Counted from the stretch's first letter, positions 1 to 5,996 are shown. The stretch is DNA of 6,129 nucleotides from Actinomycetes bacterium (GCA_023415395.1 JAEZKN010000257.1:1-6129); one strand, 5' to 3'. The notes: generated from the letters alone by a model not told the origin. Program-made: numbers and translations.

Positions 1-820
1 GGCCGGCACCGCGCACGGCCACCGCCGGCGCGGCGGCCTGCTCCCAGAGCAGCTCGAACCAGTGCGTCATCGCCTCCACGACGCCGCGCTGCCGGATCAC
101 GGCGAACGGCATGTCGGCGTACCCGAGCGGCTCGGGGAGCACCACGTGCGAGTCGCCGATCACGAGCAGCCGCGTCGCCACCTCCGGGAGCACGCGGACC
201 TGCTCACCGACGTCGGCGCGGGCCGCGAGGACGCCGGGCGCCTCGCGGGTGGCGTGCTGGGGATAGCTCGCCCGCGACGTCCGCTCACCCGCGCGCAGCG
301 CCTCCGCGACGAGGCCGGCCATCCGCTCCTCGCGCGGGCCGCGCCACTGGTCGGGGCGCAGCCAGAGCAGGTCGCCGCGGGTGCCGAGCACCAGGTCGCG
401 GATCACGGTGTAGATGTCGGTGCGGTCGTCGAGCGTGACGATCTCGCCCTCGACCGGCAGCGCGCTCCCCGCGCCGGCGGCGGCCGCCGGAGCGCCCTCC
501 GCGCGCAGCAGACCCACCGCGTCGGTCAGGCCCTCCAGCCAGCGCTGCATGCGCTGGGCGTCCGCGGTCTGGGCGGCGACCATGATCCGGACCGCCTCGT
601 GCGGCGGCTCGACCACGAGCAGGTCGCCCTCGAGCCGCGCGATGCCGGTGCGGACGAGCGGCTCGATCTCCGCGAGCAGCTCCTCGGGCGTGCGCACCAT
701 CGCGGCGGCGACCCGGGTGAGCTCCCGCCCCGAGACCGGCCGGAGGCGCTGGTAGGCCCGGTCGACGGCCGGGGAGAAGCCCAGCGCGGTGAGCACGGAC
801 GTCGGGACCGGTCGGGCCAT
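1..820 (-). CDS. TrmB/LuxR-like helix-turn-helix transcriptional regulator (3' end outside window)
   Basis: The minus-strand frame starts at an ATG (818-820) and stays open to the window edge, giving 273 visible residues and no stop. Residues about 8-72 look like a TrmB-type winged helix: a helical segment beginning VLTALGFSPAVDRAYQRL, then TPEELLAEIEPLVRTGIARLEGD. Residues about 125-265 resemble the effector or PLD-like middle domain of actinobacterial regulators that end in a LuxR-type DNA-binding helix-turn-helix; VRVLPEVATRLLVIGDSHVV and the segment around MTHWFELLWEQ are typical. The expected C-terminal LuxR helix-turn-helix would lie beyond base 1 and cannot be confirmed. An Ala/Gly-rich linker (about 108-121) joins the domains. 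The gene is divergent from lysS. No Shine-Dalgarno precedes the ATG, and a TAGCGT hexamer ends 6 nt upstream, so it may be leaderless. The family call rests on overall resemblance; the ligand and target genes are unknown. Confidence 0.72.
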   Translation of the reverse strand, partial: MARPVPTSVLTALGFSPAVDRAYQRLRPVSGRELTRVAAAMVRTPEELLAEIEPLVRTGIARLEGDLLVVEPPHEAVRIMVAAQTADAQRMQRWLEGLTDAVGLLRAEGAPAAAAGAGSALPVEGEIVTLDDRTDIYTVIRDLVLGTRGDLLWLRPDQWRGPREERMAGLVAEALRAGERTSRASYPQHATREAPGVLAARADVGEQVRVLPEVATRLLVIGDSHVVLPEPLGYADMPFAVIRQRGVVEAMTHWFELLWEQAAAPAVAVRGAG

Positions 821-826
821 GGCCGG

Positions 827-856
827 ACGCTACGCCGAATGACATCTTCATGCCAG
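827..856 (-). promoter_or_regulatory. Candidate promoter for the left-edge regulator, consistent with a leaderless transcript
   Basis: On the minus strand TAGCGT (827-832) fits the TANNNT -10 consensus and ends 6 nt before the ATG. A CTGGCA hexamer (851-856, 4 of 6 matches to TTGACA) lies 18 nt upstream of it. With no Shine-Dalgarno present, this spacing suits transcription starting at or next to the A of the start codon, as in many actinobacterial leaderless genes. This is inferred from spacing and motif only. Confidence 0.35.
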
Positions 857-1017
857 CGTCTCTTTCTGCCCGTTGGCAGGGAACGGTCAGTGGCACGATG
901 CGCTGGCGCCTGCCTCGCCACGACCCGCATCGGGGGATTGGTCGTGCGTGGGGGACACAGGCGAGGGCGTCGGGTCTGCCACTGGGCGGCGGTCCCGGCG
1001 CCCTCTTCGCGCCCCGG

Positions 1018-1023
1018 TAGCGT
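1018..1023 (+). promoter_or_regulatory. Candidate -10 element for lysS
   Basis: TAGCGT fits TANNNT and is the same hexamer found at the divergent regulator promoter. It lies 40 nt before the lysS ATG, which would give a leader of roughly 30-35 nt containing the Shine-Dalgarno. I see no good -35 hexamer at 16-18 nt upstream. The 821-1063 gap holds no credible gene; besides these sites it contains only the nested inverted repeat at 913-966. Confidence 0.3.
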
Positions 1024-1051
1024 TGCCCGTCGGAGATCATCACCGAGACGC

Positions 1052-1056
1052 AGGAG
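1052..1056 (+). promoter_or_regulatory. Ribosome binding site of lysS
   Basis: AGGAG followed by a 7-nt spacer precedes the ATG at 1064. This site fixes the start of lysS, because the same frame is open for a further 1 kb upstream, antisense to the regulator. Confidence 0.75.
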
Positions 1057-1063
1057 CCACCCC

Positions 1064-2773
1064 ATGGCACGAGGTGCCCAGACCCAGGGCGAGCCGACCG
1101 ACTGGGTCACCCGCGCAGCCGACGACACCCTCCGGCACGCCCGGCAGCAGTACGGCGAGGACCTCGGCGACCACGTGATCACCTGTGCCTCGGGGGCCAG
1201 CCCGTCGGGGCCGATCCACCTGGGCAACCTGCGTGAGTTCATCACGCCGCACTTCGTGGCCGAGGAGATCCGGCGGCGCGGCGTACCCGTGCGCCACCTG
1301 CACAGCTGGGACGACTTCGATCGCTTCCGCAAGGTCCCGGCGGGGGTCGACCCGTCGTGGGCCGACCACATCGGCCGCCCGCTCACCGCGGTGCCGGACC
1401 CGTGGGAGTGCCACGAGAACTGGGCCGAGCACTTCAAGGCGCCGCTGCGCGCCGCGCTCGCCGAGATGGGCGTGGAGATGGAGGAGATCTCCCAGACCGA
1501 GCAGTACCGCTCCGGCGCCTACACCGAGCAGGTCCTCCACGCGATCCGCCACCGCGACGTGATCGAGGAGGTGCTGGCCAAGCACCGCACCAAGAAGGCC
1601 GAGCCCGCCCCGGAGAGCGAGCAGGAGGCCGCCGCGCTCGAGGAGTCCGTCGCCGACGAGGACGACGAGCAGTCCGGCACCGGCGACCTGGCGCGGTTCC
1701 CCTACAAGCCCTACTGCCGCGAGTGCGGCCGGGACACCGTCGAGGTCACCGCGTGGGACGACGCGACGACCGACCTGTCCTACACGTGCTCCTCGTGCGG
1801 CTTCTCCGGCGTCACCAACGTCGCGACCCAGCACGAGGGCAAGCTGGTGTGGAAGGTCGACTGGCCGATGCGCTGGGCCTACGAGGGCGTCGACTTCGAG
1901 CCCGGAGGCCTCGACCACTCGACCCCCGGCTCGTCGTACACCGTCGGCAAGGAGCTGGTGAAGCGGGTCTTCGGCTTCCGGGCGCCGTCCTATGTCGCCT
2001 ACGCGTTCGTCGGCTTCGCCGGCGTGCAGAAGATGTCCTCCTCGGCGGGCGGCGTGCCCACCGCGGCGGACGCCCTGAAGATCCTCGAGGCGCCGATCCT
2101 GCGCTGGCTCTACGTGCGCCGGCAGCCCAAGCAGGCCTTCAACATCGACTTCGGAGCCGAGGTCGTGCGCCTGTACGACGAGTGGGACTCCCTGGGCCGC
2201 AAGGCGGCCGCCGGCGAGAAGCGGGACGCGCAGGTGCTCGCCTTCGAGCGCGCGTCCGCGACCGCCGCGGCCGGCACCCTGCCGACGCCCGCCGTCGTCG
2301 CGCCGTTCCGCCTGCTCTCCTCGGTCGCCGACGTGACCAACGGCGACGCCGCGCAGATCACCCGGATCGTCGGCGCCTCGGCCGAGGAGCTGCAGCCGCG
2401 CCTGGGCAAGGCGATGACCTGGATGGCGGAGTTCGTGCCCGCCGAGGACCGCACCGCGGTGCGCTCCGAGCCCGACACCGCGCGCCTGTCTGCCCTGAGC
2501 GAGGACGAGGAGATCTGGCTGCGCCAGCTGCTCGACCGGTTGCCCGACGAGCTCGAGCTCGACGCGACGACGACGCTCGTCTACGGCGTGCCCAAGCTGG
2601 CGCGCGGCCTCGGTCTCGAGGACCCGCCGACCGACGAGGTCAAGCAGGACCAGAAGGACTTCTTCCGGCTGCTCTACAACCTGCTCGTCGACGCCGACCG
2701 CGGGCCGCGGCTGCCCACGCTCTTCCTCGCGCTCGGCGCCGACACGGTGCGGACGCTGCTCACTCCTCGGTGA
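1064..2773 (+). CDS. lysS: Lysine--tRNA ligase, class I (LysRS-I)
   Basis: A 569-residue cytoplasmic enzyme that charges tRNA-Lys with lysine using ATP. It is the class I (Rossmann-fold) type, unrelated in fold to the class II LysRS of most bacteria. The HIGH-type signature is in ASPSGPIHLGN (residues 45-55, with H52 and G54), and the KMSKS-type loop is KMSSS (323-327). A substrate-pocket stretch containing GLDHSTPGSSY (282-292) lies between them. A four-cysteine zinc-ribbon-like module (C218, C221, C242, C245) follows an acidic low-complexity linker (about 180-207). The C-terminal half is helical, as expected for anticodon recognition. Length agrees with actinobacterial class I enzymes of about 570-580 residues. 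The start is chosen from the AGGAG site and the N-terminal match to the family. The last 14 bp overlap the convergent DUF3151 gene, leaving no room for an intrinsic terminator. The gene is also called lysK in some genomes. Confidence 0.96.
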   Translation: MARGAQTQGEPTDWVTRAADDTLRHARQQYGEDLGDHVITCASGASPSGPIHLGNLREFITPHFVAEEIRRRGVPVRHLHSWDDFDRFRKVPAGVDPSWADHIGRPLTAVPDPWECHENWAEHFKAPLRAALAEMGVEMEEISQTEQYRSGAYTEQVLHAIRHRDVIEEVLAKHRTKKAEPAPESEQEAAALEESVADEDDEQSGTGDLARFPYKPYCRECGRDTVEVTAWDDATTDLSYTCSSCGFSGVTNVATQHEGKLVWKVDWPMRWAYEGVDFEPGGLDHSTPGSSYTVGKELVKRVFGFRAPSYVAYAFVGFAGVQKMSSSAGGVPTAADALKILEAPILRWLYVRRQPKQAFNIDFGAEVVRLYDEWDSLGRKAAAGEKRDAQVLAFERASATAAAGTLPTPAVVAPFRLLSSVADVTNGDAAQITRIVGASAEELQPRLGKAMTWMAEFVPAEDRTAVRSEPDTARLSALSEDEEIWLRQLLDRLPDELELDATTTLVYGVPKLARGLGLEDPPTDEVKQDQKDFFRLLYNLLVDADRGPRLPTLFLALGADTVRTLLTPR

Positions 2774-3185
2774 GCAGCTCCGCGTAGGCCGTCGGGCTGG
2801 AGTCGCGCAGGAACTCCGAGCAGCGCTGCCACTCGGCCCCCTCGCCGATCGCGCGCGCCGCGAGGGCGAGCAGCGCCAGGCAGGTGAGGAAGCCGCGGTT
2901 GGGCTCGTGCTCCCACGGGACCGGGCCGTGGCCCTTCCAGCCGTTGCGGCGCAGGAGGTCGAGGCTGCGGTGGTAGCCGACCCGCGCGTAGGCGTAGATC
3001 GTCACCGGGTCGTCCTCGGCCTCGGCCGCCAGCGTGGCGAGGGTCGCCCAGGCGAGCGGCGACTCGGGGTGGCGGCGTACGACGTCCATCGCGTCCGCGC
3101 CCGGCACCAGGTCGGCCGCGGCCGGGTCCTCCGGGAGGTGCGTCGGCGGCGGTCCCGCCATCAGGTCCTGTCCGAGGTTGCTCAT
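2760..3185 (-). CDS. DUF3151 domain-containing protein
   Basis: A 141-residue soluble protein with no signal peptide or membrane segment. It resembles the actinobacterial DUF3151 family in length and sequence: an N-terminal MSNLGQDLMAGPPPTHLP, then helical segments including AMDVVRRHPESPLAWATLA (32-50), a conserved-looking YAYARVGYHRSLDLLRRNGW (64-83), and GPVPWEHEPNRGFLTCLALL (87-106). The alternating helices look somewhat TPR-like (inference). No biochemical function is known to me. The start is the ATG at 3183-3185; the frame is open much further upstream only because it lies antisense to the permease gene. No clear Shine-Dalgarno is visible. In other actinobacteria I recall this gene close to fba; here it is on the same strand as fba with a permease gene between them. 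Its stop lies 14 bp inside the 3' end of lysS. Confidence 0.87.
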   Translation of the reverse strand: MSNLGQDLMAGPPPTHLPEDPAAADLVPGADAMDVVRRHPESPLAWATLATLAAEAEDDPVTIYAYARVGYHRSLDLLRRNGWKGHGPVPWEHEPNRGFLTCLALLALAARAIGEGAEWQRCSEFLRDSSPTAYAELLTEE

Positions 3186-3215
3186 GGGAAACAATTGTCC
3201 ATGGTCGGGTGTTGA
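3186..3215. promoter_or_regulatory. Compact divergent promoter/operator region between DUF3151 and the efflux permease
   Basis: Only 30 bp separate the two divergent start codons. The region contains the sole AT-rich patch in its neighbourhood, with the perfect palindrome ACAATTGT (3191-3198). The patch contains weak -10-like hexamers in both directions (AACAAT at 3190-3195 on plus; GACAAT at 3194-3199 on minus). Arms CATGG (3183-3187) and CCATG (3199-3203) form a second inverted repeat that includes the DUF3151 start codon. A regulator bound here would affect both genes. Function is inferred from position and symmetry. Confidence 0.4.
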
Positions 3216-4742
3216 GTGGTCTTCGTGACCCAGCCCACCTCCACCCCCGCCGCCGCGCCGGCCGCCGACAAGGAGCCGTGGCCGGCGCTCCTGGCGCTGT
3301 GCATCGGTTTCTTCATGATCCTGGTCGACACCACGATCGTCTCCGTCGCGACGCCCGCGATCATCGTCGACCTGCAGGCCGACGTGAACTCCGTGGTGTG
3401 GGTGACCAGCGCCTACCTGCTGGCCTACGCGGTGCCGCTGCTCATCACCGGTCGCCTCGGCGATAGGTTCGGCCCCCGCCGGCTCTACCTCGTCGGCCTC
3501 ACCGTCTTCACCCTCGCCTCGCTGTGGTGCGGCCTGACCTCCACCGTCGACGGCCTGGTGATGGCGCGGGTCGCGCAGGGCGTCGGCGCCTCGCTGATGA
3601 CCCCGCAGACCATGGCGATCATCACCCGGGTCTTCCCACCGCACCGGCGCGGTGCGGCGATGGCGCTGTGGGGCGCGACCGCCGGCGTCGCGACCCTGGT
3701 CGGCCCGATCCTCGGCGGGGTCATCGTCGACGCGCTGAGCTGGGAGTGGATCTTCTTCATCAACGTGCCGGTCGGCGTGGTCGCCTTCGTGCTCGCCCGG
3801 CGGCTGGTCCCGGTGCTGGAGACCCACAGCCACCAGTTCGACTGGCTCGGCGTGGCGCTGAGCGGCGCCGGGATGTTCCTGCTCGTCTTCGGCATCCAGG
3901 AGGGCGAGCAGCTCGACTGGTCGGCGACCGTGTGGCTCCTGATCGTGGGAGGCCTGGTCGTGCTCGGGCTCTTCGTGTGGTGGCAGGCCCGCAACCGGCG
4001 CGAGCCGCTGGTGCCGCTCGGGCTCTTCGCCGACCGGAACTTCTCGGTCGGCAACGTCGCGATCTCCTCGATCAGCTTCGTCATCAACGCGATGGCGATC
4101 CCGGTGATGCTGTGGGCCCAGGTGGTGCGCGACCTCAGCCCGACCCGCGCGGCGCTGCTGCTGGTCCCGATGGCCTTGATGAACGTGCTCTTCGCCCGTC
4201 CCGTCGGACGGCTCACCGACCGGGTGCATCCGCGCGCGATCACCAGCGCGGGCTTCGTCTGCCTGGCCGTCGGCACCGCGCTGCTCGTCCAGGCCGTCAC
4301 CGTCGACGGGTCGCTGTGGTGGACGGTCCCGGCGATGGCGATCGTCGGTGCCGGCAACGTCTGCGTGTGGGCGCCCACCAGCGCCACCACGACCCGCAAC
4401 CTGCCCATGGCCCTGGCGGGCGCCGGAGCCGGCGTCTTCAACGCGACGCGCCAGGTCGGCGCCGTGATCGGTGCGGCGGCGATCGCGGTGCTGATGGACG
4501 CGCGGCTGGCGGCCGAGGGGCTCAGCGGCGCCTCGAGCGCGGAGCGCACCGGCGGCGCGCTCCCGGCCGAGGTCGCCCAGCGGTTCAACGACGCGATGGC
4601 CTCGGCGCTGTGGATCGCCCCCGCGACCGCCCTGCTCGGGCTGGTCGCCGTGCTCTTCTTCGAGAAGCCGCGGCACGCGGGCTACGCCGCTGCGGCCGTC
4701 GAGCCGACCGGTGGTCGAGCCTCTCGAGACGCCGGAGCGTGA
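3216..4742 (+). CDS. DHA2-family MFS drug-efflux permease (EmrB/QacA-like, 14 TM)
   Basis: A 508-residue inner-membrane proton-coupled antiporter of the major facilitator superfamily, expected to export drugs or other hydrophobic compounds; the substrate cannot be read from sequence. About 14 hydrophobic segments are visible, the first at about 24-46 and the last at about 462-482. Family motifs occur in order: LVDTTIVSVATP (36-47, motif D1 with D38), GRLGDRFGPRR (79-89, motif A), ARVAQGVGAS (117-126, motif B with R118), and GVATLVGPILGG (157-168, motif C of exporters). A second motif-A-like GRLTDR is at 331-336. The start is uncertain: GTG at 3216 and GTG at 3225 (beginning MTQPTS) are both possible, each with only a weak Shine-Dalgarno. 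No adjacent regulator or membrane-fusion partner is present. The last residues (about TGGRASRDAGA) are encoded by a dispersed-type repeat, so the C-terminus may be extended relative to homologues. Confidence 0.93.
   Translation: MVFVTQPTSTPAAAPAADKEPWPALLALCIGFFMILVDTTIVSVATPAIIVDLQADVNSVVWVTSAYLLAYAVPLLITGRLGDRFGPRRLYLVGLTVFTLASLWCGLTSTVDGLVMARVAQGVGASLMTPQTMAIITRVFPPHRRGAAMALWGATAGVATLVGPILGGVIVDALSWEWIFFINVPVGVVAFVLARRLVPVLETHSHQFDWLGVALSGAGMFLLVFGIQEGEQLDWSATVWLLIVGGLVVLGLFVWWQARNRREPLVPLGLFADRNFSVGNVAISSISFVINAMAIPVMLWAQVVRDLSPTRAALLLVPMALMNVLFARPVGRLTDRVHPRAITSAGFVCLAVGTALLVQAVTVDGSLWWTVPAMAIVGAGNVCVWAPTSATTTRNLPMALAGAGAGVFNATRQVGAVIGAAAIAVLMDARLAAEGLSGASSAERTGGALPAEVAQRFNDAMASALWIAPATALLGLVAVLFFEKPRHAGYAAAAVEPTGGRASRDAGA
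4707..4730 (+). repeat. Short REP-like repeat unit at the 3' end of the permease gene
   Basis: The stretch reads ACCGGTGGTCGAG, then CCTCTCGAGAC, and contains the small hairpin TCGAG-CCT-CTCGA (4715-4727). Variants of GGTGGTCGAG...CTCGAGAC are, as I recall, abundant dispersed intergenic repeats in Nocardioides and related actinobacteria. Here the unit is translated as part of the permease C-terminus. Only one clear full unit is in the window, so repeat status depends on genome comparison. Confidence 0.4.
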
Positions 4743-4744
4743 CA

Positions 4745-4774
4745 CGGGGCGGTGACCACGTGGTCACCGCCCCG
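4745..4774. terminator. Perfect 30-bp palindrome, probable bidirectional terminator
   Basis: Arms CGGGGCGGTGACCAC (4745-4759) and GTGGTCACCGCCCCG (4760-4774) are exact reverse complements with no mismatch or spacer. In RNA this would form a very stable GC-rich hairpin with a short ACGT-type loop. It begins 3 nt after the permease stop and ends 48 nt before the fba stop, between convergent genes. No T-tract follows on either strand, so it resembles the U-less hairpins common at actinobacterial gene ends. A protein-binding role (CACGTG core) is a less likely alternative. Confidence 0.72.
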
Positions 4775-4790
4775 CCGTCGTCGCACCCAC

Positions 4791-4804
4791 CGGGTCTCGA
4801 GGAG
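4791..4804 (-). repeat. Inverted partial copy of the CTCGAGAC repeat
   Basis: GTCTCGAG (4794-4801) is the exact reverse complement of CTCGAGAC (4723-4730), and the match extends over CCGG if one base is gapped. The two copies bracket the 30-bp palindrome almost symmetrically. This could be a decayed second half of one composite repeat element, or the outer stem of a larger hairpin. Confidence 0.4.
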
Positions 4805-4822
4805 TCCCCTGGCGGGTGATCC

Positions 4823-5854
4823 TCAGCCGATCGACCTGCCGGCCGAGCGCAGGTTCTCGCAGGCCTCCACGACGCGGGCGGCCATGCCGGCCTCCGCGGC
4901 CTTGCCCCAGGCGCGCGGGTCGTACTGCTTCTTGTTGCCGACCTCGCCGTCGACCTTCAGCACACCGTCGTAGTTCTGGAACATGTGCGCGGCGACCGGG
5001 CGGGTGAAGGCGTACTGGGTGTCGGTGTCGACGTTCATCTTCACCACGCCGTAGTCGACGGCCGCACCGATCTCCTCCGGCGTCGAGCCGGAGCCGCCGT
5101 GGAAGACCAGGTGGAAGGGCTTGGCACCGGCCTCGAGGCCGAACTCCCTCACGACCGCCTCCTGGGCCTCCTTGAGGACCTCGGGGCGCAGCTTGACGTT
5201 GCCCGGCTTGTAGACGCCGTGCACGTTGCCGAAGGTCAGCGCGGTCATGTAGTAGCCGCGGTCGCCGTACCCCAGCTTCTTCGCCGTGGCGATGGCGTCC
5301 TCGGGGGTCGAGTAGAGCTTCTCGTTGATGGCGTTCTCGACGCCGTCCTCCTCGCCGCCGACCACGCCGACCTCGATCTCGAGGATGACCTTGGCCTGGA
5401 GGCAGCGGTCGAGCAGCTCCTCGGCGATCGCCAGGTTCTCCTCCAGCGGCACCGCGGAGCCGTCCCACATGTGCGACTGGAAGAGCGGCGCCTCGCCGCG
5501 GCCGACCCGCTCCTCCGACAGCGCGAGCAGCGGGCGCACGAAGCCGTCGAGCTTGTCCTGGGGGCAGTGGTCGGTGTGCAGGGCGATGTTCACCGGGTAG
5601 TTCTTCGCCACCTCGGCGGCGTACGCCGCGAAGGCGACCGAGCCGGCGACCATGTCCTTGACCGAGGGGCCCGAGAGGTACTCGGCGCCGCCGGTGGAGA
5701 CCTGGATGATGCCGTCGGAGCCGGCGTCGGCGAAGCCCTTGAGCGCCGCGTTGAGCGTCTGCGAGGACGACACGTTGATCGCCGGGAACGCGAACTGGTT
5801 CGCCTTCGCGGTGTCGAGCATCTCGGCGTACTTCTCAGGGGTCACGATGGGCAT
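4823..5854 (-). CDS. fba: Class II fructose-bisphosphate aldolase
   Basis: A 343-residue zinc-dependent cytoplasmic enzyme that reversibly cleaves fructose 1,6-bisphosphate to dihydroxyacetone phosphate and glyceraldehyde 3-phosphate in glycolysis and gluconeogenesis. The sequence closely resembles the mycobacterial enzyme, and the numbering agrees. Catalytic D95 and zinc ligand H96 are in ALHTDHC (91-97); zinc ligands H212 (NVHGVYKPGN, 210-219) and H252 (FHGGSGS, 251-257) are intact. The acidic loop GGEEDG (166-171) contains E169. Phosphate and substrate contacts are expected at GGSGS (253-257) and NVDTDTQ (274-280), and R314 in YDPR is the residue contributed across the dimer. Length matches the family (about 344). 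The start is the ATG at 5852-5854, supported by an upstream GGAGGAG and by the family N-terminus MPIVTPEKYAEML. It is transcribed alone in this window, divergent from the right-edge gene and convergent with the permease. Some genomes call it fbaA. Confidence 0.97.
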   Translation of the reverse strand: MPIVTPEKYAEMLDTAKANQFAFPAINVSSSQTLNAALKGFADAGSDGIIQVSTGGAEYLSGPSVKDMVAGSVAFAAYAAEVAKNYPVNIALHTDHCPQDKLDGFVRPLLALSEERVGRGEAPLFQSHMWDGSAVPLEENLAIAEELLDRCLQAKVILEIEVGVVGGEEDGVENAINEKLYSTPEDAIATAKKLGYGDRGYYMTALTFGNVHGVYKPGNVKLRPEVLKEAQEAVVREFGLEAGAKPFHLVFHGGSGSTPEEIGAAVDYGVVKMNVDTDTQYAFTRPVAAHMFQNYDGVLKVDGEVGNKKQYDPRAWGKAAEAGMAARVVEACENLRSAGRSIG

Positions 5855-5861
5855 GGCTGCG

Positions 5862-5870
5862 AGCTCCTCC
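5862..5870 (-). promoter_or_regulatory. Ribosome binding site of fba
   Basis: On the minus strand GGAGGAGCT lies upstream of the ATG at 5854, with about 9 nt between the GGAGGAG core and the start codon. It is the strongest Shine-Dalgarno in the window, fitting a highly expressed glycolytic gene, and it rules out more upstream starts in the same open frame. Confidence 0.8.
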
Positions 5871-5892
5871 GGGGTCGTCGTGCGGCGTTTCC

Positions 5893-5898
5893 ACCCTA
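5893..5898 (-). promoter_or_regulatory. Candidate -10 element of the fba promoter
   Basis: On the minus strand TAGGGT fits TANNNT and lies 38 nt upstream of the fba start, placing a transcription start near 5886 and giving a leader of about 30 nt that includes the Shine-Dalgarno. No convincing -35 is seen 16-18 nt upstream. The hexamer sits inside a short inverted repeat, CCAC-CCTA-GTGG (5891-5902). Confidence 0.4.
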
Positions 5899-5938
5899 GT
5901 GGCTCCGACCCGGGGGCCAGCAGGGCCGTTCGTCCCGC

Positions 5939-5950
5939 GACCGGCCGGTC
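5939..5950. promoter_or_regulatory. 12-bp perfect palindrome in the fba divergent promoter region
   Basis: GACCGGCCGGTC is fully self-complementary. It lies about 40 bp upstream of the candidate fba -10 element and 46 bp before the start of the right-edge gene, a plausible place for an operator serving either direction. GC-rich DNA gives such palindromes by chance fairly often, so support is weak. Confidence 0.25.
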
Positions 5951-5996
5951 CGGGCCTGCTGACAACCGATGACCAGCGAACCCCGTCTGTGGAGGC

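Noticed and set aside
866..879. Hairpin CTGCC-CGTT-GGCAG in the regulator-lysS gap, considered as a terminator.
   Set aside because: The stem is only 5 bp, there is no T-tract, and it lies between two divergent genes where no transcript needs to end.
62..1063. The lysS reading frame is open for about 1 kb upstream, which could be read as a 903-residue fusion protein.
   Set aside because: The extension is Arg/Ala/Gly-rich with no recognisable domain and is antisense to the regulator gene. lysS has its own AGGAG site and a family-like N-terminus at 1064.
1357..2787. A 476-codon Arg/Gly-rich open frame on the plus strand overlapping lysS.
   Set aside because: It is a +1 shadow of lysS with extreme arginine content. 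The lysS frame carries all class I synthetase motifs.
3186..4745. The DUF3151 frame continues open for about 520 codons upstream, antisense to the permease gene.
   Set aside because: Its composition is charged low-complexity (D/H/R/G-rich), typical of the antisense frame of a GC-rich gene. The DUF3151 homology begins at the ATG at 3185.
3524..4819. A 431-codon plus-strand frame overlapping the permease and running through the palindrome.
   Set aside because: It is an out-of-frame shadow of the 14-TM permease, rich in Arg/Gly/Asp, without membrane segments or a domain.
4985..5899. A 304-codon plus-strand frame antisense to fba.
   Set aside because: It is a leucine/valine/arginine-rich antisense shadow. 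fba on the opposite strand has every catalytic residue and a strong ribosome site.
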